DNA from: an uncultured Bacilli bacterium
Lineage (GTDB): Bacteria; Bacillota_I; Bacilli_A; RF39; UBA660
NCBI GenBank assembly: GCA_910587535.1
Contig: CAJUKM010000035.1
Span: forward strand, 821-13,793
DNA length: 12,973 nt
Direction: 5' to 3'
The notes under the pieces were generated by a model that worked only from the letters and a program-made list of their open reading frames with translations, was not told the origin of the DNA and did not search any database. The position numbers and the translations under genes are program-made. How positions within the stretch are numbered: the first letter of the stretch is position 1; every line of letters begins with the position of its first letter. Positions 1 to 6,922 of this stretch are shown piece after piece.

Positions 1-93
1 ATTATTTTAATATTGTTAGCTCTTTTTCTAGCATATTATACAATAAATAATAAAAAAAAATATAATCTTTCTAGAATATTTAATATTAAATAG
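1..93 (+). CDS. C-terminal end of a putative membrane protein (partial)
   Basis: The first frame is open from the window edge to a TAG at 91-93, giving 30 residues. They begin with a hydrophobic stretch (about residues 1-14, Ile/Leu/Ala/Phe-rich) followed by a basic, Asn/Lys-rich tail (NNKKKY, then SRIFNIK). This is what the last transmembrane helix and cytoplasmic tail of a membrane protein look like. Codon content is very AT-rich, so the open frame is short evidence by itself. The start lies outside the window and the family cannot be named. The hairpin at 194-222 could terminate it. Confidence 0.4.
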   Translation: MILILLALFLAYYTINNKKKYNLSRIFNIK

Positions 94-193
94 GTGATAT
101 ATCTTGTTTTATTTCGTATATTAATTTGAAATATTTTGAATCAATTCGTCACAAATACGTCACGACCACTTAAAAATGTCATTTTTCAACATT

Positions 194-222
194 AAAAAAG
201 CCCTAAAACAAAGGGTTTGTTT
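194..222. terminator. Bidirectional terminator between the partial plus-strand gene and the tRNA-like unit
   Basis: The stem is AAGCCCT (198-204) and AGGGTTT (212-218) around a 7-nt loop. On the plus strand all seven pairs form, one being G-U, followed by a T-rich tract with G interruptions. On the minus strand one pair becomes A-C, but the hairpin is followed by six uninterrupted T. It therefore fits termination of both the leftward tRNA-like RNA and the rightward partial gene. Confidence 0.6.
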
Positions 223-241
223 GTCTATATTTAAAGATTAA

Positions 242-287
242 GGTAAGGATGTTGCAGACCGATGCCTTACCACTTGGCTACGGTTCC
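242..287 (-). pseudogene. tRNA-Cys(GCA) 5' half, truncated or tRNA-like RNA
   Basis: Read on the minus strand from 287, the sequence has a 7-nt acceptor 5' strand (GGAACCG), T8, a D-arm GCC/GGC around AAGTGGTAA with the conserved A14, G18-G19 and A21, and an anticodon loop CTGCAAC with anticodon GCA at 255-253. This matches the usual bacterial tRNA-Cys pattern through the anticodon loop. After that the match stops: the 3' anticodon strand (ATCCT) does not pair with TCGGT, there is no TTCGAATC-type T-loop, and no CGGTTCC acceptor strand follows before the terminator at 194-222. The region downstream instead contains CCTTACC (248-242), which pairs perfectly with GGTAAGG of the D-arm (271-265). 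It has a consensus promoter just upstream, so it is probably transcribed. It could be a dead tRNA gene, an attachment-site remnant, or a small regulatory RNA. Confidence 0.7.
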
Positions 288-300
288 ATTATCTTTTTAA

Positions 301-328
301 ATTATTTACTTATGGGCTAATTTGTCAA
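301..328 (-). promoter_or_regulatory. Sigma-70 type promoter of the tRNA-Cys-like unit
   Basis: A perfect -35 box TTGACA (328-323) is followed after 16 nt by AATAAT (306-301), a five-of-six match to the -10 consensus. The predicted start near 294 would be about 7 nt before the tRNA-like 5' end at 287, the usual geometry of a tRNA gene. Confidence 0.65.
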
Positions 329-364
329 TTTGTTTTGTCTGGCTATCTTTATTTTAGGTAAGAA

Positions 365-382
365 AAGTATAAAATGATACTT
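365..382. repeat. Inverted repeat overlapping a -10 box upstream of the DUF2207-like gene
   Basis: AAGTAT (365-370) and ATACTT (377-382) form a perfect 6-bp inverted repeat with a 6-nt centre. The centre includes TATAAAAT (368-375), the best -10 candidate for the gene starting near 431, although its -35 is poor. A further GATACTT lies at 405-411. This resembles an operator, but no cognate regulator is identified. Confidence 0.35.
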
Positions 383-430
383 ACAATTACACTGTTAAAT
401 AATAGATACTTGTGTTAGCATTTAAAAGAG

Positions 431-1480
431 ATGATTAAAATGAAAAAGATGATAAAAAGTAAGAAATATAACAAATGGACATTGATAGATATCGTTGCAA
501 TATTGATTATCATTGCGGTATCACTAATATATACTCTATTATCTAATACGGTTGAAAAAGAATTAAATTATACTTCAAGTACAAATGATACATTATTTAA
601 TTTAATCGTTTTAATAATTTGCTCGATACCATCGATCTTAACTCAGTTAACAATCTACTTTGGAATAAGATTAACCATTAAAAAAGTCGAAAAAAATAAC
701 CTGACTTATAATTCTACTGAAGACATTTTATATTATAGAGAAATTTTAGGAGATTTAACGCCCTTCGAAATAAGCATTTTAGCCAACCTTAACATCGAAG
801 ATGAGAAAGATGTTGCAGCAACAATCCTTTGGTATCAAAATAAACAATACTTAGATATAAATGATGGACAAATTAATATAGCTGATAATTTGAATTTAAC
901 AGAAAAAGATAAATGCTTTTTAAAATTTTTAAAAACTAAAGATTTAGGTTATTTGGAGGCATATAAGAATTACACCTATAAAGACCTCCAAACCAAAAAA
1001 TATATTGTAGAAAACGAATACTATAAACACCCATTAAAAATAATTTTAAAAAATGCGGCTTTAATACTTGGACTCTTCTTCCTCTCGACTGTAATAATTA
1101 TACTCAATATATTTTTTGTTAAAGACTTAGTACTTCAAAAGATATTGGATGTAGTATTGATAGTAGGTAATCTATTGATGACTTATAAAAAGGTATCCTC
1201 TTTCATGCTCGGTTATGCCAGTAAAATGTGCAAATATCGACGTACTAAACTATGTGAAGAAAAGACTAATTATATTCATGCTCTACAAAACTTTATACAC
1301 GATTTTAGTAATTTAAAAAACTACGATAAAGACCAGATAGTTCTATGGGAAGATTTTTTAGTATACGCCATAATTTTAGAACAGAATGATATCATAATCG
1401 AAGAAATAAATAAGCTTTTTCACTGTGACTATTCTACATATACTTCACTATTTTATAAATATATTAAAAATGAAAAATAG
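431..1480 (+). CDS. Membrane protein resembling the C-terminal region of DUF2207 proteins
   Basis: The 349-residue protein has predicted membrane helices at about 17-38, 55-79, 203-230 and 234-252. Residues about 98-165 (PFEISILANL, then DVAATILWY, QYLDI, LNLTEKD) resemble the small winged-helix-like segment of DUF2207 C-terminal regions. Residues about 282-330 (FIHDFSNL, then LWEDFLVYAIIL) match their conserved 'W..yL.YA..L' ending. The N-terminal extracellular beta domain of full-length DUF2207 proteins (usually 500-650 residues in all) is absent. The ATG at 431 abuts GAG, so the in-frame ATG at 440 (third codon downstream) has the better spaced ribosome site. It stands alone on this strand and converges on the XRE gene. 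Function is unknown; family assignment is by recalled pattern only. Confidence 0.75.
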   Translation: MIKMKKMIKSKKYNKWTLIDIVAILIIIAVSLIYTLLSNTVEKELNYTSSTNDTLFNLIVLIICSIPSILTQLTIYFGIRLTIKKVEKNNLTYNSTEDILYYREILGDLTPFEISILANLNIEDEKDVAATILWYQNKQYLDINDGQINIADNLNLTEKDKCFLKFLKTKDLGYLEAYKNYTYKDLQTKKYIVENEYYKHPLKIILKNAALILGLFFLSTVIIILNIFFVKDLVLQKILDVVLIVGNLLMTYKKVSSFMLGYASKMCKYRRTKLCEEKTNYIHALQNFIHDFSNLKNYDKDQIVLWEDFLVYAIILEQNDIIIEEINKLFHCDYSTYTSLFYKYIKNEK

Positions 1481-1501
1481 TTTCTATGATTTAAATTAAA
1501 T

Positions 1502-1529
1502 AAAACCCAATCGATGTGATTGGATTTTT
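1502..1529. terminator. Bidirectional terminator between convergent genes
   Basis: CCAATC (1507-1512) and GATTGG (1518-1523) form a 6-bp stem with a 5-nt loop, flanked by AAAA on the left and ATTTTT on the right. Either strand therefore ends in a T-run, fitting the convergent DUF2207-like gene and the XRE gene. Confidence 0.75.
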
Positions 1530-1543
1530 AAATCTTAAATAGA

Positions 1544-3079
1544 CTATTCGCCTACAGTATCTTTTACTCTATTCTTATACTCTTCTAATTCGACTATTCT
1601 TTCGTTTAGCGTCTCTATTCTTTCTTGATATTCATCGATCAGATCTTCATATTCATCTATTGTCTTTTCTTGATAGTAACAATCTCTCAACCGTTCTTCT
1701 TGAATATATTTTGAATTGTTACGGCTAATAGTATCGATGTTTTCTTTGCTACTTTTAATTTTGATGTCGACAAATCTAAATTTTTCAAAATTATAAAAAC
1801 GCTTGTTCTTTAAAGAATCGATTAGCAAATCTCTATATTTCTCATTGATCCCTATAGTATTACCGTAATATGTTTGAAAATCTATATAATAGCCATCTTG
1901 CTTAATAATTATATTGCGATTATCTTCATAAAAAGATGCACTTACAACTACTTTATCCTTAAGACTTTCGTCTACTTCATAATCGACAATATTATAATAT
2001 CCATCGATATTTCTAAAAGTGATATCTGGTGACATATCGAATATTTCTTCTGCCTTAGTCTTTTCTATATCGATAGGAAGATCGTTGACAAAAGTAGCAC
2101 TGCTCAATTCTAAAGTAAATACTCCAAAGCCCATTCCTAAACCGCATAATCCGATGATAAATGTCCATAACAACCTTTTAAAGGATGCATTTTTATTAAA
2201 CACAAACACTACACACGTTTCGATAAACCAAATGTTTAAAATTATTGAAAAGAATACGCTTAGAAATACTCCCACATAAACTATTTTGTGGAAAAACAGA
2301 TATACTGAAACCGCTAAAACGCCGAACAACATGACGAGTGTGAACACGAATGGTAGAGCAAAGCATCCTACTAAAAAACGTATAAAGCACATGACCAAAT
2401 TTCCTAGAAAAGTAAATATAGAATTGTCTTTTTGTTTATTATTGTCGACTATTTTAACTTCTTTATTGCTTTCTTGAGAACTTGTCGATTCATTTTGTTT
2501 GAATTTAGAATCGCTAGATTCACTATGATTAAACTCATATTTGTCCAAAAAAGCCACCTTATAAATATAAACTAGAGCCAATATATATAAAATTACAAAT
2601 ATGATATCTAATATAAAATTGAACAATCCAGATACAAATCCTACTACTTGAGTGTTCGGTATATTTGATACTACAGAATAAAATCCATCTTCGATGTATA
2701 TGAACGGAATTTTAATTACCATCAACAAAAATCCTAAAGCCCATAGAGAAAAGATCATTGCTATTATCTGTCCAGGCTTCATCGATTTTATCATTTCAAC
2801 CGTCTTGTTTATAATCTCTGAAACATTTGAAATTATCCCGTTAATCATGTTTACATTTTTCTTTTCCACGTTGATTTCTGTTATTTCATCGTTTGTCAGA
2901 TCATCTAAACTACATTTAAATATCTTACACATAGTTATCAACTTATCCATCTCTGGATATGTCGTGCCAGATTCCCACTTAGAAACCGATTGTCTTGTGA
3001 CATCTAACATATCTGCTAGTTGTTCTTGACTTAACTTATTCTCTTTTCTTAAATATTGAAGTTTTTCATTAAAACTCAT
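1544..3079 (-). CDS. XRE-family helix-turn-helix protein with multi-pass membrane region
   Basis: From the chosen ATG at 3079 the protein has 511 residues. Residues about 4-60 are a clear XRE/Cro-type HTH (LRKENKLSQEQLADML, TRQSVSKWE, then YPEMDKL). Hydrophobic helices follow at about 105-123, 150-174, two within 224-263, 267-292 and 302-325, with a Ser/Asn/Lys-rich loop around 182-220. The C-terminal part (about 330-511) is soluble and ends in a charged probable coiled coil (YQERIETLNERIVELEEY). The frame stays open to GTG at 3088, but that GTG is part of the ribosome site AGAGGTG, which is 8 nt before the ATG at 3079. Many Firmicutes carry XRE domains fused to membrane helices; the ligand and target are unknown. 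Which side of the membrane holds the C-terminal domain is ambiguous. It is transcribed alone. Confidence 0.85.
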   Translation of the reverse strand: MSFNEKLQYLRKENKLSQEQLADMLDVTRQSVSKWESGTTYPEMDKLITMCKIFKCSLDDLTNDEITEINVEKKNVNMINGIISNVSEIINKTVEMIKSMKPGQIIAMIFSLWALGFLLMVIKIPFIYIEDGFYSVVSNIPNTQVVGFVSGLFNFILDIIFVILYILALVYIYKVAFLDKYEFNHSESSDSKFKQNESTSSQESNKEVKIVDNNKQKDNSIFTFLGNLVMCFIRFLVGCFALPFVFTLVMLFGVLAVSVYLFFHKIVYVGVFLSVFFSIILNIWFIETCVVFVFNKNASFKRLLWTFIIGLCGLGMGFGVFTLELSSATFVNDLPIDIEKTKAEEIFDMSPDITFRNIDGYYNIVDYEVDESLKDKVVVSASFYEDNRNIIIKQDGYYIDFQTYYGNTIGINEKYRDLLIDSLKNKRFYNFEKFRFVDIKIKSSKENIDTISRNNSKYIQEERLRDCYYQEKTIDEYEDLIDEYQERIETLNERIVELEEYKNRVKDTVGE

Positions 3080-3112
3080 ATTTTTCACCTCTTCATGCTT
3101 TAAAATATATCA

Positions 3113-3170
3113 TAGAACTCTGGTTGCGTTCTACCAAGTTGCGGTTGTTTATCCGTAAATTATGGGTTGC
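3113..3170 (-). repeat. Inverted repeat and three GTTGC repeats in the leader of the XRE gene
   Basis: TAGAAC (3113-3118) and GTTCTA (3128-3133) form a perfect 6-bp inverted repeat with a 9-nt centre. On the plus strand GTTGC occurs at 3123-3127, 3138-3142 and 3166-3170. All lie between the predicted transcription start and the start codon, where an autoregulating XRE protein could bind. Confidence 0.4.
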
Positions 3171-3180
3171 TTCCTCTATA

Positions 3181-3190
3181 ATTATAGCAA
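3181..3190 (-). promoter_or_regulatory. Extended -10 promoter of the XRE gene
   Basis: On the minus strand TGCTATAAT gives a consensus -10 (3186-3181) with the TG of an extended -10. The -35 region (around 3209-3204, TGCATA) is weak. The start would be near 3174, leaving a leader of about 95 nt. Confidence 0.6.
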
Positions 3191-3208
3191 AATATACATT
3201 TACTATGC

Positions 3209-3242
3209 AAAAAAATAGAATGGCAGAATGACATTCTATTTT
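3209..3242 (-). terminator. Terminator of the pheS-pheT operon
   Basis: AAAATAGAATG (3212-3222) and CATTCTATTTT (3232-3242) pair over 11 bp with a 9-nt loop, followed on the minus strand by seven T. The upstream arm of the hairpin contains the pheT stop codon (3238-3236), so gene end and terminator are fused. Confidence 0.9.
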
Positions 3243-5614
3243 CTAATGCTCAAATCTAGTTTTGAACAAACTTCATCTATTATTTTATTGAACAGATCGT
3301 TTACTTCTTCAGCGGTTAAAGTTCTACTGTCATCTTCAAATGTCAAAGAATACGCAATAGATTTTTCTTCATCCTTGATGTTTTCTCCAACATATAAATC
3401 GAAAACATCTATCTGTTTAAGAAGCTTACCAGCGCTCTTCTTAATCTCTTTCTCGACTACTTGAGAATTCATTCTAATTGGCATTACGAATGCGACATCT
3501 TTTATTACATTAGGATATCTATTTAGGGCTTTAAATTTAAACGGTCTCGTTTTCTTTTCAGCAAGCGCAGTAAACGATACTTCCAATACGTAGATTTCTT
3601 TCTTTGAAATAGACGGATGGACACGTCCCATATATCCGATTGGTCGATTATCTATATTTATTATAGCTGTAGCACCTGGATGCATATCGGGAACACTCTC
3701 AGCTTCACTAAAAGAGTACCTGCCTTGATAACCTAAATAAGTAAGCAAATTCTCGACAATGCCCTTAAGAATATAAAAATCAGCTCTTACTCTTAGTCCT
3801 TGCCACTCGTTAGTCATATACTCTCCAGACATCAAGATGGCAAGTTTTGTCTCTTCATTATCGACGTTGCTATACGTATTAGCTATTTCATAGATATTGA
3901 TGTCTTTACGATTTCTAGAAATATTATACTCATAGACATTTAATAGTGAAGGGATCAAGGTCTGTCTTAAAATGCTTTTATCTAGACTCATTGGTTTTAG
4001 TAAAACTATAGAATCCTTTCTTCCATAAGTAAATTTTTTATCCATCTCTGGACTGATCAAAGTATACGTTCTAGTTTCGTTTAATCCTAGGTTACGTAGC
4101 CTTTTGGAAATTGATTTACGCAAGCCAATATTTCCTGTATAAATACCTCTTTTCCCATCGAGTTTAGGCAATTTGCCGATTATGTGATCAAACCCATATA
4201 TTCTTCCTATTTCTTCTACTAAGTCCTCTCTCATAGCAACGTCGTTTCTTCTGTTTGGAATAGTAACTGTAAACTCTTCATTCTTAACTTCGTATGGAAA
4301 TTGAAGTTTATCTAACGCCTCTTTAGCGTCCTTCAAAGTCATCTGAAGTCCTAGTAGAGTATTTATTTTATTCAAAGTAACTTTGGCTATTTTGAGACTT
4401 TTGTCTATTGTGTCATGGCTCAAAGTTCCACTTAGCACTTCTGCATCGGCATATTCGTGTAAAAGGTAACATGCTCGATCGAGAGCCATCAAAGTGTACT
4501 CATAGTTTAATCCGTGTTCATATCTTCTACTAGCTTCACTTTTTAAATCTAATCGTTTTGAGGTATATCTTATTTTAAGAGGATCGAATATAGCAGCTTC
4601 TATAACTACATTTTTTGTATCATCATCTATACCACTATTGAGTCCTCCCATAACTCCCGCTATACATACAGGCTTTTCGCCATCGGTGATGACTATATCT
4701 TCTTGAGTAAGATTTCTTTCTATATGGTCTAAAGTAGTCATAACTTCCCCATCTTTTGCCATTCTTACTGATATCTTATTTCCTAATTTATCGGCATCGA
4801 AGAAATGGAGAGGTTGACCATATTCGAGCATTATGTAGTTACTTATGTCGACTACGTTATTTATAGATCTCATTCCGCAGTTAGTAAGTCGTTCTTTTAT
4901 AAAATCTGGACTTTCTTTGATTACCACATTTTGTACTTTTCGAGCATTATACATAGAGCAATTATCGGTGTTAACTTCTAACTCTAATTCAGAACTTATA
5001 TCTCTATCTATACATTTACAAGTTGTCTTTGGATACTCCACTTTTTTCCCGAGTACACTTGCTGCCTCAAAGGCGAATCCGATATGATTTGTACAATCTG
5101 CTTCTCTATTCGGATTCAAGTCCAAATTGTAGATAATATCGTCTAACCCTAAATAGTGATATGGATTCGAACCGATTAGTGCATCACTTGGAAGCTTGTG
5201 TATTCCTTTTGCATAATTTTCTTCGTTATCTTCTTCTAGTCCTAGTTCAGATAGCGCACAGAGCATTCCATTAGATTCCACTCCACGCATGACACTCTGT
5301 TTTATTAGACGATCACCTGGCAATACACAGCCGACTTTAGAAACGATTACCTTCATGTCTTTTTCTAAGTTCTTAGCACCGCATATTATCTGTAATACTG
5401 CGTCACCTACGTCGACCTGGCAAACATGGAGATGGTCAGAATCTGGATGATCCTCAATCTTTAAGATTTGTCCTACTACGAGATTAGGCGTGTTATATTC
5501 TTCGACTGTCTCGACATTGACTCCAGCGTTAGTGATCTTCTCGGCTAGGTCGTGTAGATTCTCGCCACTTATATCAACATAATCGTTTAACCAATTAGTG
5601 CTTATTCTCATCAT
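3236..5614 (-). CDS. pheT: Phenylalanyl-tRNA synthetase beta subunit
   Basis: PheT pairs with PheS as an alpha2-beta2 cytoplasmic enzyme that charges tRNA-Phe; the beta chain recognises tRNA and carries the editing site. The 792-residue length is normal for the long bacterial form. Seen in order: an OB-fold tRNA-binding domain at about 44-150 (VVGQILKIEDHPDSDHLHVC), B3/B4 editing core at about 215-390, B5 at about 411-478 (TIPNRRNDV, then EEIGRIYGFD), the catalytic-like core at about 490-690, and the anticodon-binding FDX-ACB domain at about 697-792 (RYPNVIKDVAFV). The ATG overlaps the pheS TAA by one base (TAATG). AGGAGG lies 8 nt before this ATG, favouring it over the adjacent second ATG at 5611. 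The overlap implies translational coupling with pheS. Confidence 0.98.
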   Translation of the reverse strand: MMRISTNWLNDYVDISGENLHDLAEKITNAGVNVETVEEYNTPNLVVGQILKIEDHPDSDHLHVCQVDVGDAVLQIICGAKNLEKDMKVIVSKVGCVLPGDRLIKQSVMRGVESNGMLCALSELGLEEDNEENYAKGIHKLPSDALIGSNPYHYLGLDDIIYNLDLNPNREADCTNHIGFAFEAASVLGKKVEYPKTTCKCIDRDISSELELEVNTDNCSMYNARKVQNVVIKESPDFIKERLTNCGMRSINNVVDISNYIMLEYGQPLHFFDADKLGNKISVRMAKDGEVMTTLDHIERNLTQEDIVITDGEKPVCIAGVMGGLNSGIDDDTKNVVIEAAIFDPLKIRYTSKRLDLKSEASRRYEHGLNYEYTLMALDRACYLLHEYADAEVLSGTLSHDTIDKSLKIAKVTLNKINTLLGLQMTLKDAKEALDKLQFPYEVKNEEFTVTIPNRRNDVAMREDLVEEIGRIYGFDHIIGKLPKLDGKRGIYTGNIGLRKSISKRLRNLGLNETRTYTLISPEMDKKFTYGRKDSIVLLKPMSLDKSILRQTLIPSLLNVYEYNISRNRKDINIYEIANTYSNVDNEETKLAILMSGEYMTNEWQGLRVRADFYILKGIVENLLTYLGYQGRYSFSEAESVPDMHPGATAIINIDNRPIGYMGRVHPSISKKEIYVLEVSFTALAEKKTRPFKFKALNRYPNVIKDVAFVMPIRMNSQVVEKEIKKSAGKLLKQIDVFDLYVGENIKDEEKSIAYSLTFEDDSRTLTAEEVNDLFNKIIDEVCSKLDLSIRK

Positions 5615-6651
5615 TATACATCCCTCCTATCTGAATTGTTTCTCAAATCGTTTATATAAAAAGTTCTAACATCGGTAACACCATATTTGAGCATTGCAAT
5701 TCTCTCTATTCCAAATCCGAACGCAAAACCTGACATCTCATCTGGATCGTATCCGCAATTCTTAAGAACTTTTGGATGAACCATTCCAGCGCCGCCTACA
5801 GTTATATATCCAGTGTTTTTACAAATAGGACATCCCTTTCCTTCACAGTTAAAACAGCTGACATCTAGTTCTACGCTAGGTTCAGTAAACGGATAGAAAG
5901 AACTTCTAAACCTAGTCTTAACCTTATCGCCAAACATATATTTTGCGATGACATCGAAGGTTCCCTTTAAGTCGGCTAAACTTATATCTTTGTCGATCAA
6001 AAGACCTTCCATTTGAGTGAACTGATGTGAATGTGTCGCATCGTCATCATCACGTCTATAGGTTTTACCGGGACATATTATCCTAATAGGGCCTTTCTCT
6101 GAATTCGCTAACATCGTTCTAATTTGAACTGGACTCGTCTGACTTCTGAGAAGTAGTTCTTCGTCTTTTATATAGAACGTATCTTGGGCATCACGAGCGG
6201 GATGTCCTTTAGGTAGATTCAAAAGTTCAAAATTATATAGATCTTTTTCTACTTCTGGTCCTTCTACTACGTCGTATCCCATACTCAAGAATAGTTCTTC
6301 TAATCCTTCGATTAATCCTTCTAACATATTAGGAGATCCAGTTACAATTTTTGTACCTGGAAGACTGATGTCGATCCTTTCTTTTTCTAATCTGTCGCTC
6401 AACTGGCGAGATTCTATTTCGGCGATTTTTTCCGCGATTGCTTCCTCGGCATGATTTTTAATTTCGTTTAGTTCTTTACCAAAATCTTTTTTCTCCTCAG
6501 GACTCATGGTTTTTAAAAGCTGAGATAGTTCGGTGATCTTTCCTTTTTTTCCTAAATACTCAGTTTTTATACTGCCTACTTCTTCTAATGTTAAAGCCAT
6601 CTTCAAAGCTTCATCTAAACTGGCCCATAATTCTTTTTGTTTTTCTTTCAT
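5614..6651 (-). CDS. pheS: Phenylalanyl-tRNA synthetase alpha subunit
   Basis: This is the catalytic chain that forms phenylalanyl-adenylate and esterifies tRNA-Phe. The 345 residues are normal length. An N-terminal coiled coil (about 1-90) is followed by the class II core: motif 2 around 197-215 (TYRRDDDDATHSHQFTQMEG) and motif 3 around 308-320 (GFAFGFGIERIAML). C266, C269, C274 and C277 form the CxxC...CxxC insertion seen in many Firmicutes PheS proteins. The start has AAAGGAA 7 nt upstream. Transcription comes from the promoter at 6891-6919 through a T-box leader, so expression should rise when tRNA-Phe is uncharged. Confidence 0.98.
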   Translation of the reverse strand: MKEKQKELWASLDEALKMALTLEEVGSIKTEYLGKKGKITELSQLLKTMSPEEKKDFGKELNEIKNHAEEAIAEKIAEIESRQLSDRLEKERIDISLPGTKIVTGSPNMLEGLIEGLEELFLSMGYDVVEGPEVEKDLYNFELLNLPKGHPARDAQDTFYIKDEELLLRSQTSPVQIRTMLANSEKGPIRIICPGKTYRRDDDDATHSHQFTQMEGLLIDKDISLADLKGTFDVIAKYMFGDKVKTRFRSSFYPFTEPSVELDVSCFNCEGKGCPICKNTGYITVGGAGMVHPKVLKNCGYDPDEMSGFAFGFGIERIAMLKYGVTDVRTFYINDLRNNSDRRDV

Positions 6652-6670
6652 AAAGATATTCCTTTCATCA

Positions 6671-6884
6671 AAAAAAACCTAGTACGATAGGACGGATAAA
6701 TTTCCGCGGTACCACCTATCTTCTAGATTTTCTAGCTCTCTATTTTTAGGTTAACGCCCTAACTACGTTTTTGCTCTTGCGAATTGAAATTCGTCGTATA
6801 AGATTTCTATGATCTTTCACCATACGATCACTCTCTAAAAAGAAATCAAATGCCCTACTGTGATTCGCTTTCATAACAAATTAC
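6671..6884 (-). promoter_or_regulatory. T-box leader of pheS-pheT, Phe (UUC) specifier
   Basis: Read on the minus strand, the conserved T-box motif TGGTACCGCG is at 6714-6705. The antiterminator forms from GATAGG (6720-6715) with CCTATC (6691-6686), and CGGA (6706-6703) with TCCG (6696-6693). The bulge TGGT would pair with the NCCA end of a tRNA whose discriminator base is A, as in tRNA-Phe. A Stem I arm (CGTAT/ATACG and AAGAT/ATCTT) precedes GAATTTCAATTC, where TTC (6788-6786) is the Phe specifier. Stem II may be TTAGG/CCTAA and Stem III is CTAGA/TCTAG (within 6735-6723). The terminator is CCTA/TAGG (6691-6678) plus eight T, mutually exclusive with the antiterminator. Its short stem is unusual. 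Confidence 0.93.
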
Positions 6885-6890
6885 ATCGAT

Positions 6891-6919
6891 ATTGTAACAC
6901 ATTAAAAACTATTTTACAA
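6891..6919 (-). promoter_or_regulatory. Promoter of the T-box/pheS-pheT operon
   Basis: TTGTAA (6919-6914), a 17-nt spacer and TACAAT (6896-6891) match the vegetative consensus in four and five of six positions, and TG one base before the -10 makes it an extended -10. The -35 begins only three bases after the stop codon of the upstream unknown gene. The start would be near 6884. Confidence 0.75.
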
Positions 6920-6922
6920 ATC

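Noticed and set aside
147..163. Direct repeat CGTCAC/CGTCAC
   Set aside because: Two copies of six bases 11 bp apart are within chance expectation, with no promoter or gene tied to them.
194..255. A full-length tRNA-Cys at this locus
   Set aside because: I looked for a T-loop, variable loop and 3' acceptor strand on the minus strand after the anticodon and found none; the anticodon stem does not pair.
2019..3029. Several open frames on the plus strand opposite the XRE gene (2019-2279, 2286-2477, 2694-3029)
   Set aside because: They lie entirely inside the well-supported XRE-membrane gene, lack ribosome sites and show no domain-like sequence; they are frame shadows.
3080..3088. GTG at 3088 as start of the XRE protein
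   Set aside because: The GTG forms part of the ribosome site AGAGGTG; the ATG at 3079 has correct spacing and places the HTH at the usual N-terminal position.
3228..5087. Plus-strand open frames at 3228-3464 and 4845-5087
   Set aside because: Both are antisense to pheT, which has complete, recognisable domains; no independent coding evidence.
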